Shown piece by piece: positions 34,124 through 44,070 of a stretch of 64,000 nt of DNA. The stretch lies in the NCBI GenBank assembly GCA_036346405.1, contig CM070566.1:47155452-47219451 (forward strand). The letters are read 5' to 3'. The notes beneath the pieces were generated by a model that saw only the letters and a list, made by a program, of their open reading frames with translations, ran no database searches and was not told the DNA's origin. The translations under genes and the position numbers were made by a program. Within the stretch, counting starts at the first letter, position 1. Every line of letters begins with the position of its first letter. This stretch comes from Phyllostachys edulis (Eukaryota > Streptophyta > Magnoliopsida > Poales > Poaceae).

Positions 34124-36376
34124 TCAATGGTACTTGATCTTTTGAGGGGTCTGGCCTGATGAAGTAGAAGCACCTGTCTGGCTAGAAAGAGTTTGGGCAA
34201 AACCTGCAGATCTAAAAACAATCTTAGATGGCTCAGGGGGTTCTACCTCAAACAAGCCACTAGCAACAGCTCTCACAACCTTATGTGGGTGATTCTTAGA
34301 ATTCTCTGAGGAATTAAATCCTAGGCCACTATTCTTCACACTCACCTTAGATTGATCAAGAATCATGTTTAGGTTCTTCTTCCCACTAGTAAATCTCTCA
34401 ATAGTCCTGTTAAGGTAGTCATTTTGTTTGGCTAGCTCCTTACATGAGGCACACTTATTAGGCTTGATAGCCCTATCATACCTTTCCTTATAGTGAGCTA
34501 CCTTAGCTTTCAAAGCCTCACAAGACACACAATAGTCATCCCTAATCCTATCCAACTGCTCTTTGAATTTAACTCTAAATGCTTCTCGTATCTTATCTAC
34601 ATTATGCCCAACTTCAGCAAACAAAGCACAGGAAGCAGAATCAACAACTTTCTTGGAAGCAGTAATGGACATGGATTGTTCAAGTTTAGATTTCTCCTCT
34701 AGAGTCTTATTCAAAGCATCATTCTCAATTGTGAGTATAAGACAGTTTTCACATGAAGCAGATTTAGAGTGAAGGACCATTTCAGTCATTTCTTTCATTT
34801 TAGTCTTATTTTTCTCACAATGAGAGCAGGTGTGACTAGCATCAAATTTCTGCAATTCCTTAGTAGCACTATTCAACTTCAACTCAAGTAATGCATAATT
34901 TGAGCAAGATGAATGAATGGCATCTACAGCAGTCACATCTAGAGCAATAGCATCCATGCAGACCTGACTAGGACTCGACTTGAGAGAATCTAGTTCATCT
35001 AAAGCATCTTTCAGTTGATTAGTAACAGAGGAATGAGCAGATTTCAGTTTTGCTACTTCATCATGCAAGCTAAAGCAAGAGTCACAATCAGCAGGGTTAA
35101 TGGATTTGAGCCTAACCACTTCTAGGTTCAAATTGTCAATCATGTTATCCTGTTTCTTAATCATTTTAGCTTGCTTTTGTATTTTTCGTTCAGCAGCAAC
35201 CAATGCACGTTTCATATCATTTGGTGAGGGGCATACCTCGTCGGGATCGCTGAAGAGCTCATTGTTGTTGGAGGAGTCGACGTCGTGACTGTCCCTGGCC
35301 ATAAAGCACATGCCGGTGAAGTCCTGGGCCTTCTTCTTACCATGAGAGTCATCATCGTCGTCCTCCGTCTTCGAGTCCACATTGCTCATGTCAACACTCT
35401 CAAGAGCGGCAAGGACCTGGCTGACGAACTTGCGATAGTTGGGCTTCTTGACTTTCGCATCCTTGGCTTGAGGACACCTCCGAGAGTCCTTCTCCATTTT
35501 GCCCTTCAGCTTAGGACACTTGGAGCGAATGTGGTTTGGCTCACCACACTCAAAGCAAGTGACAGGGCCACTTCTTCTTCTGTTCGTCACTTTGTTGTAC
35601 ACTTTGGAGAATTTTGTGGATAGGAGGGCTAGGTTATCCTCAGGTAGCTTCTCTAGCTGCTCATCACTCAGAGAATGCAAAGCGGACAAGGAAAAACCAG
35701 ATGAGCCAAAATCCAATGAATCTGACGAGCTACCCTTAGATGGGTCGACCACTAAAGCCATCGACTCTGTCTTGGGAAGACGCGAGATAAAGTCAATCTC
35801 ATGCGTATTCAACCTCGAGTAGAGCTTATCCATGGTAAGCTCACTCATGATAGTGTTGTCATTGATGGATGTGATCTTCATCCCCCAGACCCTTACATCA
35901 AGAGCACCCAAGAGTTGGCGTGCATTCTCAGATTCAGTGAAAACAAGATCAACAACGCGAATATCATGAAGGATCTTGGAGAACCTTCCCCACAGCTCAT
36001 CCAAAGACTCACCAGGCCTTTGCTTGATCTTTGAGTATTCTTTCTTGAGCTGGTTCTGTCTCACTTCCTTGATCACAGTAGAGCCCTCGTGGTAATCACA
36101 AAGAGTCTTCCAAATCTCATGAGCAAACCTTAAATGAGCCACACGCTCAAACTCAGATCGACTAAGACCTTGGATCAAGAAGTTACGAGCTTTGCTATTA
36201 GCCTCAACATCTGGAGTGATCACATCATCATTGGCCGGCACGACATATGGATTTTTGACCTTAAGCCAAATAACGTGCCCTTGAGCCTCGATGTAGGCAT
36301 GCATGCGTGCCTTCCAGTAAGCAAATTCAACTCCACCGAAAACAGGCGGTTTGGATGAATACTTGTCAGTCGCCAT
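34124..36376 (-). CDS. Copia gag of element C
   Basis: A 750-codon frame starting MATDKYSSKPPVFGGVEFAY, 40 bp downstream of the primer site on the minus strand. Residues about 10-200 form the UBN2/gag-polypeptide domain (WKTLCDYHEGSTVIKEVRQN). A CCHC zinc knuckle, CFECGEPNHIRSKC, lies near residue 270 with all metal ligands present. The next 400 residues are acidic and coiled-coil-like, with repeated Cys-x-x-Cys pairs (SCENC, CVSCEALKAK, CASCKEL), a long tail typical of Sirevirus gag and unusually long for copia. The frame ends at a TGA (34,124-34,126), beyond which the same frame continues into pol. It should form the virus-like particle and bind the RNA. This is the only near-full-length protein frame in the window. 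Confidence 0.9.
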   Translation of the reverse strand: MATDKYSSKPPVFGGVEFAYWKARMHAYIEAQGHVIWLKVKNPYVVPANDDVITPDVEANSKARNFLIQGLSRSEFERVAHLRFAHEIWKTLCDYHEGSTVIKEVRQNQLKKEYSKIKQRPGESLDELWGRFSKILHDIRVVDLVFTESENARQLLGALDVRVWGMKITSINDNTIMSELTMDKLYSRLNTHEIDFISRLPKTESMALVVDPSKGSSSDSLDFGSSGFSLSALHSLSDEQLEKLPEDNLALLSTKFSKVYNKVTNRRRSGPVTCFECGEPNHIRSKCPKLKGKMEKDSRRCPQAKDAKVKKPNYRKFVSQVLAALESVDMSNVDSKTEDDDDDSHGKKKAQDFTGMCFMARDSHDVDSSNNNELFSDPDEVCPSPNDMKRALVAAERKIQKQAKMIKKQDNMIDNLNLEVVRLKSINPADCDSCFSLHDEVAKLKSAHSSVTNQLKDALDELDSLKSSPSQVCMDAIALDVTAVDAIHSSCSNYALLELKLNSATKELQKFDASHTCSHCEKNKTKMKEMTEMVLHSKSASCENCLILTIENDALNKTLEEKSKLEQSMSITASKKVVDSASCALFAEVGHNVDKIREAFRVKFKEQLDRIRDDYCVSCEALKAKVAHYKERYDRAIKPNKCASCKELAKQNDYLNRTIERFTSGKKNLNMILDQSKVSVKNSGLGFNSSENSKNHPHKVVRAVASGLFEVEPPEPSKIVFRSAGFAQTLSSQTGASTSSGQTPQKIKYH

Positions 36377-36415
36377 GGCTCCAAGACCGGTTAAGATCTA
36401 TGAGAAGAGCTAACC

Positions 36416-36429
36416 GGGCTCTGATACCA
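36416..36429 (-). promoter_or_regulatory. Primer binding site of copia element C
   Basis: The minus strand reads TGGTATCAGAGCCC 2 bp after the end of the 5' LTR; complementary to the 3' end of initiator-methionine tRNA. Confidence 0.95.
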
Positions 36430-37204
36430 CTTGTAGGACCGGAAAGGCAACTAGAGGGGGGTGAATAGGCGCTCAATCAATTTTTGCAACCCCTCAAAGA
36501 AGCACCAACGGAAATCAGAATCTCTGCTGAAAAATACCAAAATCGGTACTACCGCCTTTATGATCGTGGTACTACCGCATTGCGGTACTACCGTAGTTCA
36601 CAGCACGGTATGACCGATTTTCCTGGAGGTCATGCCGACAGTAGAGTTTTCAAACCTAAAACCGACACAACTTTTGATTCAGCCAACCAAAACCTACCAA
36701 ACTTGAAACAAAACCTCTAGGGGATATCTTTAACCTATTCCAATCATCTATTCAATAGATCCACGTCAAAGTTTTGACCTTTCTCAGATTTGATGAAGAA
36801 CGGTTCAAAAACAAGTCAAATACCCAAATCGATCCTAGGCTTGCTCGTGGGCTATGGATGATCAAGATGACCTTAGATGGTCTCCCACAAGTCACAAACA
36901 AGCATAAGCAATAGAGGATTCGAGAGAAAAGCGTTGGATCATCAAAATCACAAAAACATCAAATAGGATGCAAGAACGGATCAAAAGAGCGAAGAGGGCT
37001 CATCTCAGAGAACTTGCATGGATTGATTGATGATTGAAGATTCGAGGTTTACAGCCACTCCATCTTGGAGGATATAACTCAATACATGAGCTTACAAGGC
37101 ATCAATCCCTAAACCCTAGCTCTCCTCTTCCTCTTCTAAACCCTAAGGCCAAATAGGATTTTTCTCAATGGACACCCTTGGGCTGTTGGAACCAGCACCC
37201 AGGG

Positions 37205-37212
37205 CTTATATA
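37205..37212 (-). promoter_or_regulatory. TATA box, right LTR of element C
   Basis: The minus strand reads TACTATATAAGCCCTGGG, followed by TGCTGGTTCCA. This is the expected promoter of the element's own transcript. Confidence 0.75.
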
Positions 37213-38329
37213 GTAGAGGCTAAGCATCTAGGAATATTCCATTAGGGCACCCATTGAACCCTAACACACAATGGGTTAACACACGCACGCATCTCGCCGT
37301 CTTCGTCTTTGCTTGACCTAAACCATTTTTCAAGCGCCGACCCGCGCCCGTGGTTTAGCCAGGAGATCACAAAGGCGGTATTTGGTGAAATTACCAAAAT
37401 ACCCCTTCTCGATCCTTCTCCATGGACCGAGTCCAAACCAGTTGAAGCAATCGCCTGCTCCGCCACGTGTAGGTTGATCAACGGCTCTCATCATGTCGGC
37501 AAGTCTCTCCCGTCCGAATCCCATCGGAACCTCCAAGGCACTTGCACCACCCCGCACCGCTTGATCCAACCAGCTGCATCGAATTGCCCGTTCGATCAAC
37601 CTCGTCCATTCTAAACCAAGCTTGAGTCACTTGACCTCACCCGGCATCCATGATCGCTCTAGACCTCAGCTCTCCAAGCTTAGTCCCGATCCTCCTCGCT
37701 GTTAACCATCGTTGACCTGCAAGCCACATGCATAGCAATAGACAGAGAAATCGTCTCTGGGAACAAGTTCTTCACAACTTGACCCACGTTAGCTCAAAAC
37801 ATGCAATATGCAACACATATGCAATGGCAAACAAGGATATGACCTATCCCCAACTCAAATCTCTAAAAGAAACAAAGATAACAAAAATTCTCAACAAATG
37901 CGGTACTACCGCCAACACTACAACAGGACTGACTTTATACAACACATTGTCTGCAACACATGGGCTATGTGTTGTAGCTGCAATGTTTTTGCATCACATA
38001 CTATATGTTGTTGAGGCTCTTTGCAACATATAGTTTACTCATTACGAAAAAGTTTGTGAAAGAGCCTCATGGCATCATATAATATGTGTTGCTCACATAT
38101 ATAATATGTGTATGTGCCGGCAATGTCTAAGAGATTACGGGTCCTATTATCTGCCGGCAATAATTGCTGTCTAGAATAACTTATCTACTGGTAATGTTTT
38201 TATGTTAGTTACAATACATCTGCTCTAGAAAACGTTAACAAGATGAACTTAACTGCCGGATAAAACTTTGGGCGGGAGGTGAAAAAATTAATCGCGTTAT
38301 CTGCCGGCGAAAGACATTAGGTGCGATAG

Positions 38330-38902
38330 GTGAAAAAATCAGCCCTGCCTCCCCCTTATCCCCTCCCAAAGAAACCTCCCCGTGCCTGCTCCTCCTCCCG
38401 ATGGCGCCCTCCCTACGCCGCCCTCCTCCCAGCGTGGCCCCTCCTCCCTGCGCCGTCCCATCCTCCCCGCGCCTCCCCTCCTCCCGACGGCGCCTTCCTC
38501 CCAGCGCCGCCCTCCTCGACCGCCTCTCCTCCCAGCGCCACTCCCCCCATTGCCCTCCTCCCTGGCTACCCCATCCACCCCCGCCTCGCCTCCTCCCTGG
38601 CCGCTCCCCCTCCTAGTGCCACCCCTCCTCCCCCGTTGCCCTCCTCCCTGGCCGCCCCTTGTCCCCCCGTTGCCCTTAGCTCTCCGCCTCCTCTCGGCTC
38701 GTTGGCCTGCCACCGCCCTCACGTCTTACCCGTGCCCCAGTTCCTCCAGCTTATGCCTCCGACCCCAGCCAGCTTGGCTCGGCTTTGGCTGCCATGCTTG
38801 TCCCCACGCCTGGCCCCTTGCCCGCCGCTACCACCTCCTGTGCCCGTCGCCGCACCCATGAGCCTCCCCGACCTAGTCCTCACTGCCGTGTGCCGTGTGC
38901 AG
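38330..38902 (+). other. GC-rich proline-coding stretch upstream of the captured gene
   Basis: Repeated CCTCCTCCC/CCTCCCTGGCC text gives long frames in all three plus frames, proline-, serine- and alanine-rich. An ATG at 38,330 opens a 284-codon frame that runs straight into the first captured folylpolyglutamate synthase exon in the correct frame. That may be chance, or a chimeric exon. Low complexity makes coding status uncertain. Confidence 0.45.
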
Positions 38903-40529
38903 GGTTCCTTGCCAGATCAGTTCATCAAAGGACTGTCAAGTGCTTGTTTGCAAGGCCGAGCACAGATTGTTCCAAATCCACAGGTGAACTCAAAATACAA
39001 GGATAGCAATTATTCCTTAGTTTTCTATTTGGATGGGGCACATAGCCCAGAAAGTATGGAAATGTGTGCAAGGTGGTTTTCCCATGTTACAAAGAAGGAT
39101 GAAATTCAACGAGGTTATTTGGAGCGACCTCATAGCGGCACAATTCTAGGAAGGTATGCGTTGCGATCTTTTTGGTTAAATTAATATTTGAATGGGGGAG
39201 TTTATTTCCCTCTCTCTTTTTAATCGTTGTTCTTTCTTTCTTATGAGATCTGATTCTCTGTTCAATTGCATGTCTGTAAGAGATCCTCAGAGATTGCTTC
39301 CACATCTTTTAGATACATGTGCCCAAAATGGTATGTCAATCAAACTCCTTGTTGCTGTATTGAAGATTTTGAGCCATATAATGATTTCATTTTGTAGTTA
39401 CTCAACATGTATGGAAAAAAACAAGATTGTACTAGAACAATTGTTCATTTGCATGCCATGTACTGTCTTATGTTTCTTTTCCTTGCATTGTTGAACTGCC
39501 AACAGGTTGAGGAATGTGTGAAGTTACTACTTACTAGCATAATTCAATTTTTTTTTGCTCACTTTTCAAGATCGATATATTTGTATTCTGAGTTGAATGG
39601 ACGCTTTTATTGCTCTTTCGTAATGACGAGTACTCAATCGCAATACAACAAGCTTGGTTCCCATGTATCACCACCTTCAGACCGTGAGCAAATTGATTTG
39701 TCATGGCAATTGTCACTTCAAAGGGTGTGGGAAAGCACCTTCATAGCAATAAAGGTTGTTCTAATTTTAATTGCAATTAACCAACAAAAGCTGTGTTTTA
39801 TTGTCGACATGTGTTTTCTTGTTGAAACAAGTAAGTCCATTGAGTTGAAGATGATATATGGACTTGAATTGGGATGATCTTGGTCTAAATGGTGCAAACT
39901 CAAGTGGGGCAAGTTTAGTTTTGAATCTCTTCCATTGGCAATTAAGTGGTTAAGGAAGCTGCTCAACAAAACCAATCTACCTCATTTCGTGAAAGCTTAG
40001 GCTATACTTCAGCAATGTTCTCTCAAATGTTTCATAGCAGTACTATATACTAAAATGTGCGACTGGTGAATATTTCATCCATTCATTACTAGCTACTGTC
40101 TCATGGACATTGCAAAATTAATTGTCAGTTTATCCCATATAGTTTGCTTAAAAAAATTATCACATATATTCTGTAGGTATCATTGATTCATTTACTTCAT
40201 CGTCGTTATTTTTGTCATGTATTCTTTGATCCTTTCAATGTCCGTGCATGTGTAAGTGTGTTTGTTTTATCTTTGGTTCTGCTATTCCATCATCTGGAAC
40301 ACCTATCATTTTTGTTATGTACTATTGTACTCATGTGTGTGCGGTTGTTTTATGTTCCTTTGATGCTGCTATTCCATGATGTAGGACACCTGTCGATTTG
40401 TTGTACTTCTTCTCTTGCAGCTGTTTGCTCACTTCACGCTGATACAATTGCATATGCACACTGAACCAGGTCTTGGTTACTGGCTCACTGCATCTCGTTG
40501 GTGATGTCTTGAGATTGCTCAAGAGGTAA
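38903..40529 (+). pseudogene. Folylpolyglutamate synthase, captured 3' gene fragment
   Basis: Exon-like segments in order match the C-terminal half of plant folylpolyglutamate synthase, which adds glutamates to folates. About 38,903-39,153: LPDQFIKGLSSACLQGRAQI and the ligase signature YLDGAHSPESMEMCARWFS. 39,249-39,330: FNCMSVRDPQRLLPHLLDTC. About 39,620-39,733: QYNKLGSHVSPPSDREQIDL and QLSLQRVWES. About 39,880-39,963: FESLPLAIKWLRK. 40,467-40,529: QVLVTGSLHLVGDVLRLLKR and a stop. GT/AG-type borders flank several segments (GTATGCG at 39,154, GTATGTC at 39,331), so the copy is genomic with introns, not retroposed. The N-terminal half is absent; frames between segments are broken in places. 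It cannot make a working enzyme. Confidence 0.85.
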
Positions 40530-42660
40530 TTTGGTTGGAATGATACATGGTTCAGATTGAAGTGGCTGCTTACAAAACCATAAGCTATCATGTAAAGTAA
40601 AATTGCTGGAGGGTACGATTGTCCTAAGCTTCTTTACCACAAAGGGATACAAAATTTGGTGTTTTTCTTGCTGCAGTATACTTACTAGGCACTATGTAAT
40701 CATTGGTGACCATCCGATGTTGCTTATTGTTTCACTTTGCGTTGGACCATTGACACACTACCCTTACAATTTATCCTGTTGAACAATGAAGAACTTAAAG
40801 GTGGTGGTCCTAGTACATAGCACCATGATGCGGAGTAACTTCCTCATCCTGTGTTATAGTGAATGAATTGGGATACCTGATTATAGACTTTTATGTTTTT
40901 TGATTGAACCACAGTTCAATGTTGAGTGGCCAGGTTTTACATTGGTTTATCTTATTTTGCTACATAATGTTCTTATTCTAGTAATTATAAACTGCGCACA
41001 ATGCTAGCTTCTAAATGTCCATATTCCTTTATGTTGGACAGAATGGTGTGGACACTGAATCACTTTCCTACCTAAAAGGAGAGATAGAGAGGTTATTTAT
41101 GAAGGAGAAAAAATGTTGACATGAGCTATGGATTAATGGGATTGTCAAATCCAGTGCAATGCCATCAAAGAGAAATCCAAACTTTATTGGAAGTGAAGAG
41201 GTACTTTTACAAATATACCTTCATACCATGTCATGGTAACTTCATTGGTGTCTTTTGAAGCACTTATAATTTTCACTACGCAGGACCCTACGTGCATTAT
41301 TTGCCGACACTATCTTTATCTTTCAGCGGTTTCTTGTAATTGTAGGCTGTCTTCTTATGTTTGCCCTGAGGTTTGTCTTTCTTATGCCATTGTTTTGCTT
41401 TTCCCATGATTTCATGACCATCTGATGCAGTGAGTAAGAAATTATGCCGTACTATGTACTATACGTTGTGCTATTGAATGACACCTCAATTATGGTTGCC
41501 TTATTTTCCTTCTTATCTTGGTTTTAAGGGGTGCATTGTCTGCTCATTTCCAGGTCAAAGATCAACCGAGGCAAAGAAATGGGCTTTGAGTGTTAGAACG
41601 AGTGTTATATAGTGAATTAGTTTATCATGTATTTAAGTTTTGTAGTAAGCATTCTTTAGTGAGATGGCAAAATCAATTCTCTTGTCCCACCTTAAGTTTT
41701 GTTTATGTTCTGCCCTATGAGCCAATAGTGCAGTTTGAGCAGGCTGTGATTATACATGTTGTCTTTTAAGTGCACTACAAGGTTTAAGCACTTTTTAGCT
41801 TTCACTACATTAATAAACTAATTTATCACCAACTGCGGGATCTACTTGATGGGTCAATCGGCGAGGAGTACATATCGCAAACAATCGCTCTCTTGGAGCA
41901 AGCGGTTAAAGAATCTAGAGGAGGCGCATTTCTTGGAGTGTTACTCAAATAAAAGCATATTTTGGTATGTAAAATAGATTGGTGTTATCATATTATGATA
42001 AGGATACTTAGTTTATTACTTGACTACAAGATTTTAGTATGTAAAATAGATTGGTGTTATCATATTATGATGAGGATACTTAGAGATCTCAATGCACTTT
42101 TGTTGACTTCACTTAATTTATTCATTTGTTAGAGCTTTCAATATCTAGCTCTTTGAGTATCTAATGTCATGTATGTATATTCAATATTTTTAGAATATGA
42201 TTATTGGTATTATAACAATAGATAGTTAGAGCTGGCTTAATGTGCCCTTGGGACATGTCATGTGAGATGACTTTTGATAACTTGAGCATCTAGTATAGTG
42301 GCTATTGAACACTGAACCATGAGGTTACCAACAAAGAGGTTGAACCATTAATATATTTTTTTCTTTTGGCTTGTTAGGAAGTAATTAAATATTAACATAT
42401 TTGATGTGTTGAGTTTCTTTCCACCATTGATTTAATTATCATTGTTCCATGCATCTTTTGAAACTAGTTACTCTATTTTGGATTTAGATAAATTATGTTC
42501 AGCCTATTTATGTGCATGTAACACTTTGTGATCGTGATGGTAAAGTTTGTACTTATTGCAAAACGTCCTGCTGCAATGACAGTATGAAAGCATAATAGAA
42601 GTGTTCTGATTAAGCTGTTACAACTATTTCCTTTTCTTATCTTAATTGCGCTTGCATGTC
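40530..42660. other. Interior of the CACTA element without an identified gene
   Basis: AT-rich, mostly intron- or spacer-like. A short exon-like segment at about 41,835-41,950 (LLDGSIGEEYISQTIALLEQ) could belong to a CACTA-associated protein. A direct duplication of about 55 bp (GTAAAATAGATTGGTGTTAT) occurs at about 41,969 and 42,041. Confidence 0.5.
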
Positions 42661-42664
42661 AATA

Positions 42665-43016
42665 TAGGTTGGTACAATAGTAGTACTGAAGTCCGCCAAA
42701 TATCCAAACAAAGAGTTTGTGGCATATGCAACTTTGTTAAGCTGTGATCCAGATGTAGAAGTTGGTGGTGTTAAGCTTGGTAATCAATTTTGAAAACTGC
42801 GCATTACTTTTCCAATTGAAGAAAATGAGGTGCTGATTAGGCCATAGCACCAGTACAAGACAATCGGTGATGCAAAAGGAAAAACTGTAGCTTGGCCTTC
42901 AACTTTTGTATGTTTGTCTTGGCTTGCTTTACTTTCAATGAGTTATCTCTATATCATACATACTTATACCCCTACAATTTATTATTTTCCATGCAGGTTG
43001 AAAAGGTTAATGGTTG
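42665..43016 (+). pseudogene. Remnant of a CACTA (En/Spm) associated protein
   Basis: Two pieces, separated by what looks like an intron, read ATLLSCDPDVEVGGVKLGNQ, then FPIEENEVLIRP, KTIGDAKGKTVAWPSTFV and VEKVNG. The pattern (VGG-x-LG, then A-x-G-x-x-x-AWP) is that of the C-terminal domain often found in plant Ptta/En/Spm proteins. At least two stops interrupt it. It supports the CACTA assignment but shows no transposase core. Confidence 0.65.
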
Positions 43017-44065
43017 AATTTTCTATTTGGATCTATTCCTCACCAACTCATCAAGACGAAGAAGAGACTTCATGAAGATTAACTAGCGATACTTATGTTT
43101 GGCTTTTTAGGACTCAATTTATACTTTTTATCATGTTTAGCATTTTCAACAAACTCCAGTTGATGTATGGAATGATGTGAATGACAATAACTTTATTTAT
43201 TTCCATGTGCAATGCAATCTATCTTTTCGGTGTTCTCATATTGAGTTGTATAATTTTTATATTCTCAAACATTGGATGAAAAGTATTGAGATAACAGTTC
43301 GTGTATTGCCATAAATTGCAAAAATAATTATTATTTCATTATGTTGTTGAATTTGCTACAAATATGCAACTGGCCATAAAAATGTATTGCTGATAACAAA
43401 CATGTGTTGCTGACAAGTGTTTGCAGTGCTGTTGAAATATGTGCCACATGTGTTGTTATAAATAGAGAAATGCGTTGCGGGCCCTATATGTCAGCAACAC
43501 CTATTCTTATGTATAACAACATTTAATTTGTGTTGCACAGGCTCATCCTATAGCATACCTATAACAACACTTAACATTTGTGTTGCTAGAATCAGCAACA
43601 ACACTTTTTCGTACATACAACAACACATACCGGTGTTGCTATATGTCAGTCTTGTAGTAGTGCAAGTAACACTCGGTACTACCGCATCACGGTAGTACCG
43701 TTCTTAGCACTGCGGTCATACCGCTCTCAAAGGATTCCCCAAAAACTCCCAAAACACTGTTACTGGTATTTCCATACAGCTTAACAACCAACGGTCGTAC
43801 CATTACGTGGTAGTACCGCAGCTTCCAAGCCGGTACTACCGATACCAGAAAATCACCACGCTCACACAAAGGCCTCCGGTAGCACCGCTCTACTTAAGCC
43901 GGTTGTTCCGCAATGCGGTATTACCGCGGTTAACACGCCAGTACTACCGATTATCGTGACACTTTGTTGAAACTTTCTAAAAAACAAGAATTCTAACAAA
44001 CCTTCAACCAAATTGCCAATTGTAACATCACTTAGGTCCATGAGCATATCCTCATGTTGCTCACA

Positions 44066-44070
44066 CGTTG
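44066..44070. repeat. Target site duplication CGTTG (right copy) of copia element C
   Basis: CGTTG directly after the right LTR; pairs with 22,623-22,627. Confidence 0.95.

Larger units (their letters stand above)
37916..43662. mobile_element. CACTA transposon carrying gene fragments
   Basis: It begins CACTACAACAGGACTGAC and ends GTCAGTCTTGTAGTAGTG, so the termini are CACTAC/GTAGTG inverted repeats of about 18 bp with a few mismatches. The 3-bp duplication CAA flanks it (37,913-37,915 and 43,663-43,665), and the intact sister LTR shows the single CAA. Subterminal regions are full of the motif GTGTTGC or its complement (about 37,940-38,110 and 43,380-43,640), as expected for transposase binding sites. 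Inside are a proline-rich GC-rich stretch, folylpolyglutamate synthase exons with introns, and a remnant of a CACTA-associated protein. No full transposase is present, so it is non-autonomous. Confidence 0.93.
22628..44065 (-). mobile_element. Copia element C (Sirevirus-like), complete but interrupted
   Basis: A structurally complete minus-strand Ty1/copia element: 5' LTR (right), primer site, gag, protease, integrase, reverse transcriptase, RNase H, polypurine tract, 3' LTR (left). It is bounded by TG...CA ends and the 5-bp duplication CGTTG, and it lies inside a MULE transposase gene. Each LTR has received one later insertion. Subtracting these gives LTRs of 1,890 and 1,884 bp. The coding region (36,376-30,488) is one frame with three stop codons. 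LTRs rich in short palindromes, the initiator-Met primer site and a very long gag match Sireviruses (SIRE/Maximus lineage). Subtracting the inserts, the element is about 11.1 kb. Confidence 0.93.
36432..44065 (-). repeat. 5' LTR of copia element C, interrupted by a CACTA element
   Basis: It runs from TGTAGGACC (36,432) to GTTGCTCACA (44,065). Removing the CACTA element (37,916-43,662) and one CAA leaves 1,884 bp, close to the 1,890 bp of the left LTR. It keeps the empty site for solo LTR D (AAGAACGGATCAAA at 36,973-36,986). At least ten palindromes of the form CGGTASTACCG or CGGTATGACCG/CGGTCATACCG lie at 36,544-36,616, 37,901, 43,674-43,724 and 43,808-43,926. Confidence 0.93.

Noticed and set aside
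30893..36358. Plus-strand frames of 60-112 codons opposite gag and pol of element C
   Set aside because: They are antisense shadows of the copia coding region.
36416..36429. tRNA gene suggested by methionine tRNA-like sequence
   Set aside because: Only the short primer binding site is present, next to an LTR, with no tRNA body.
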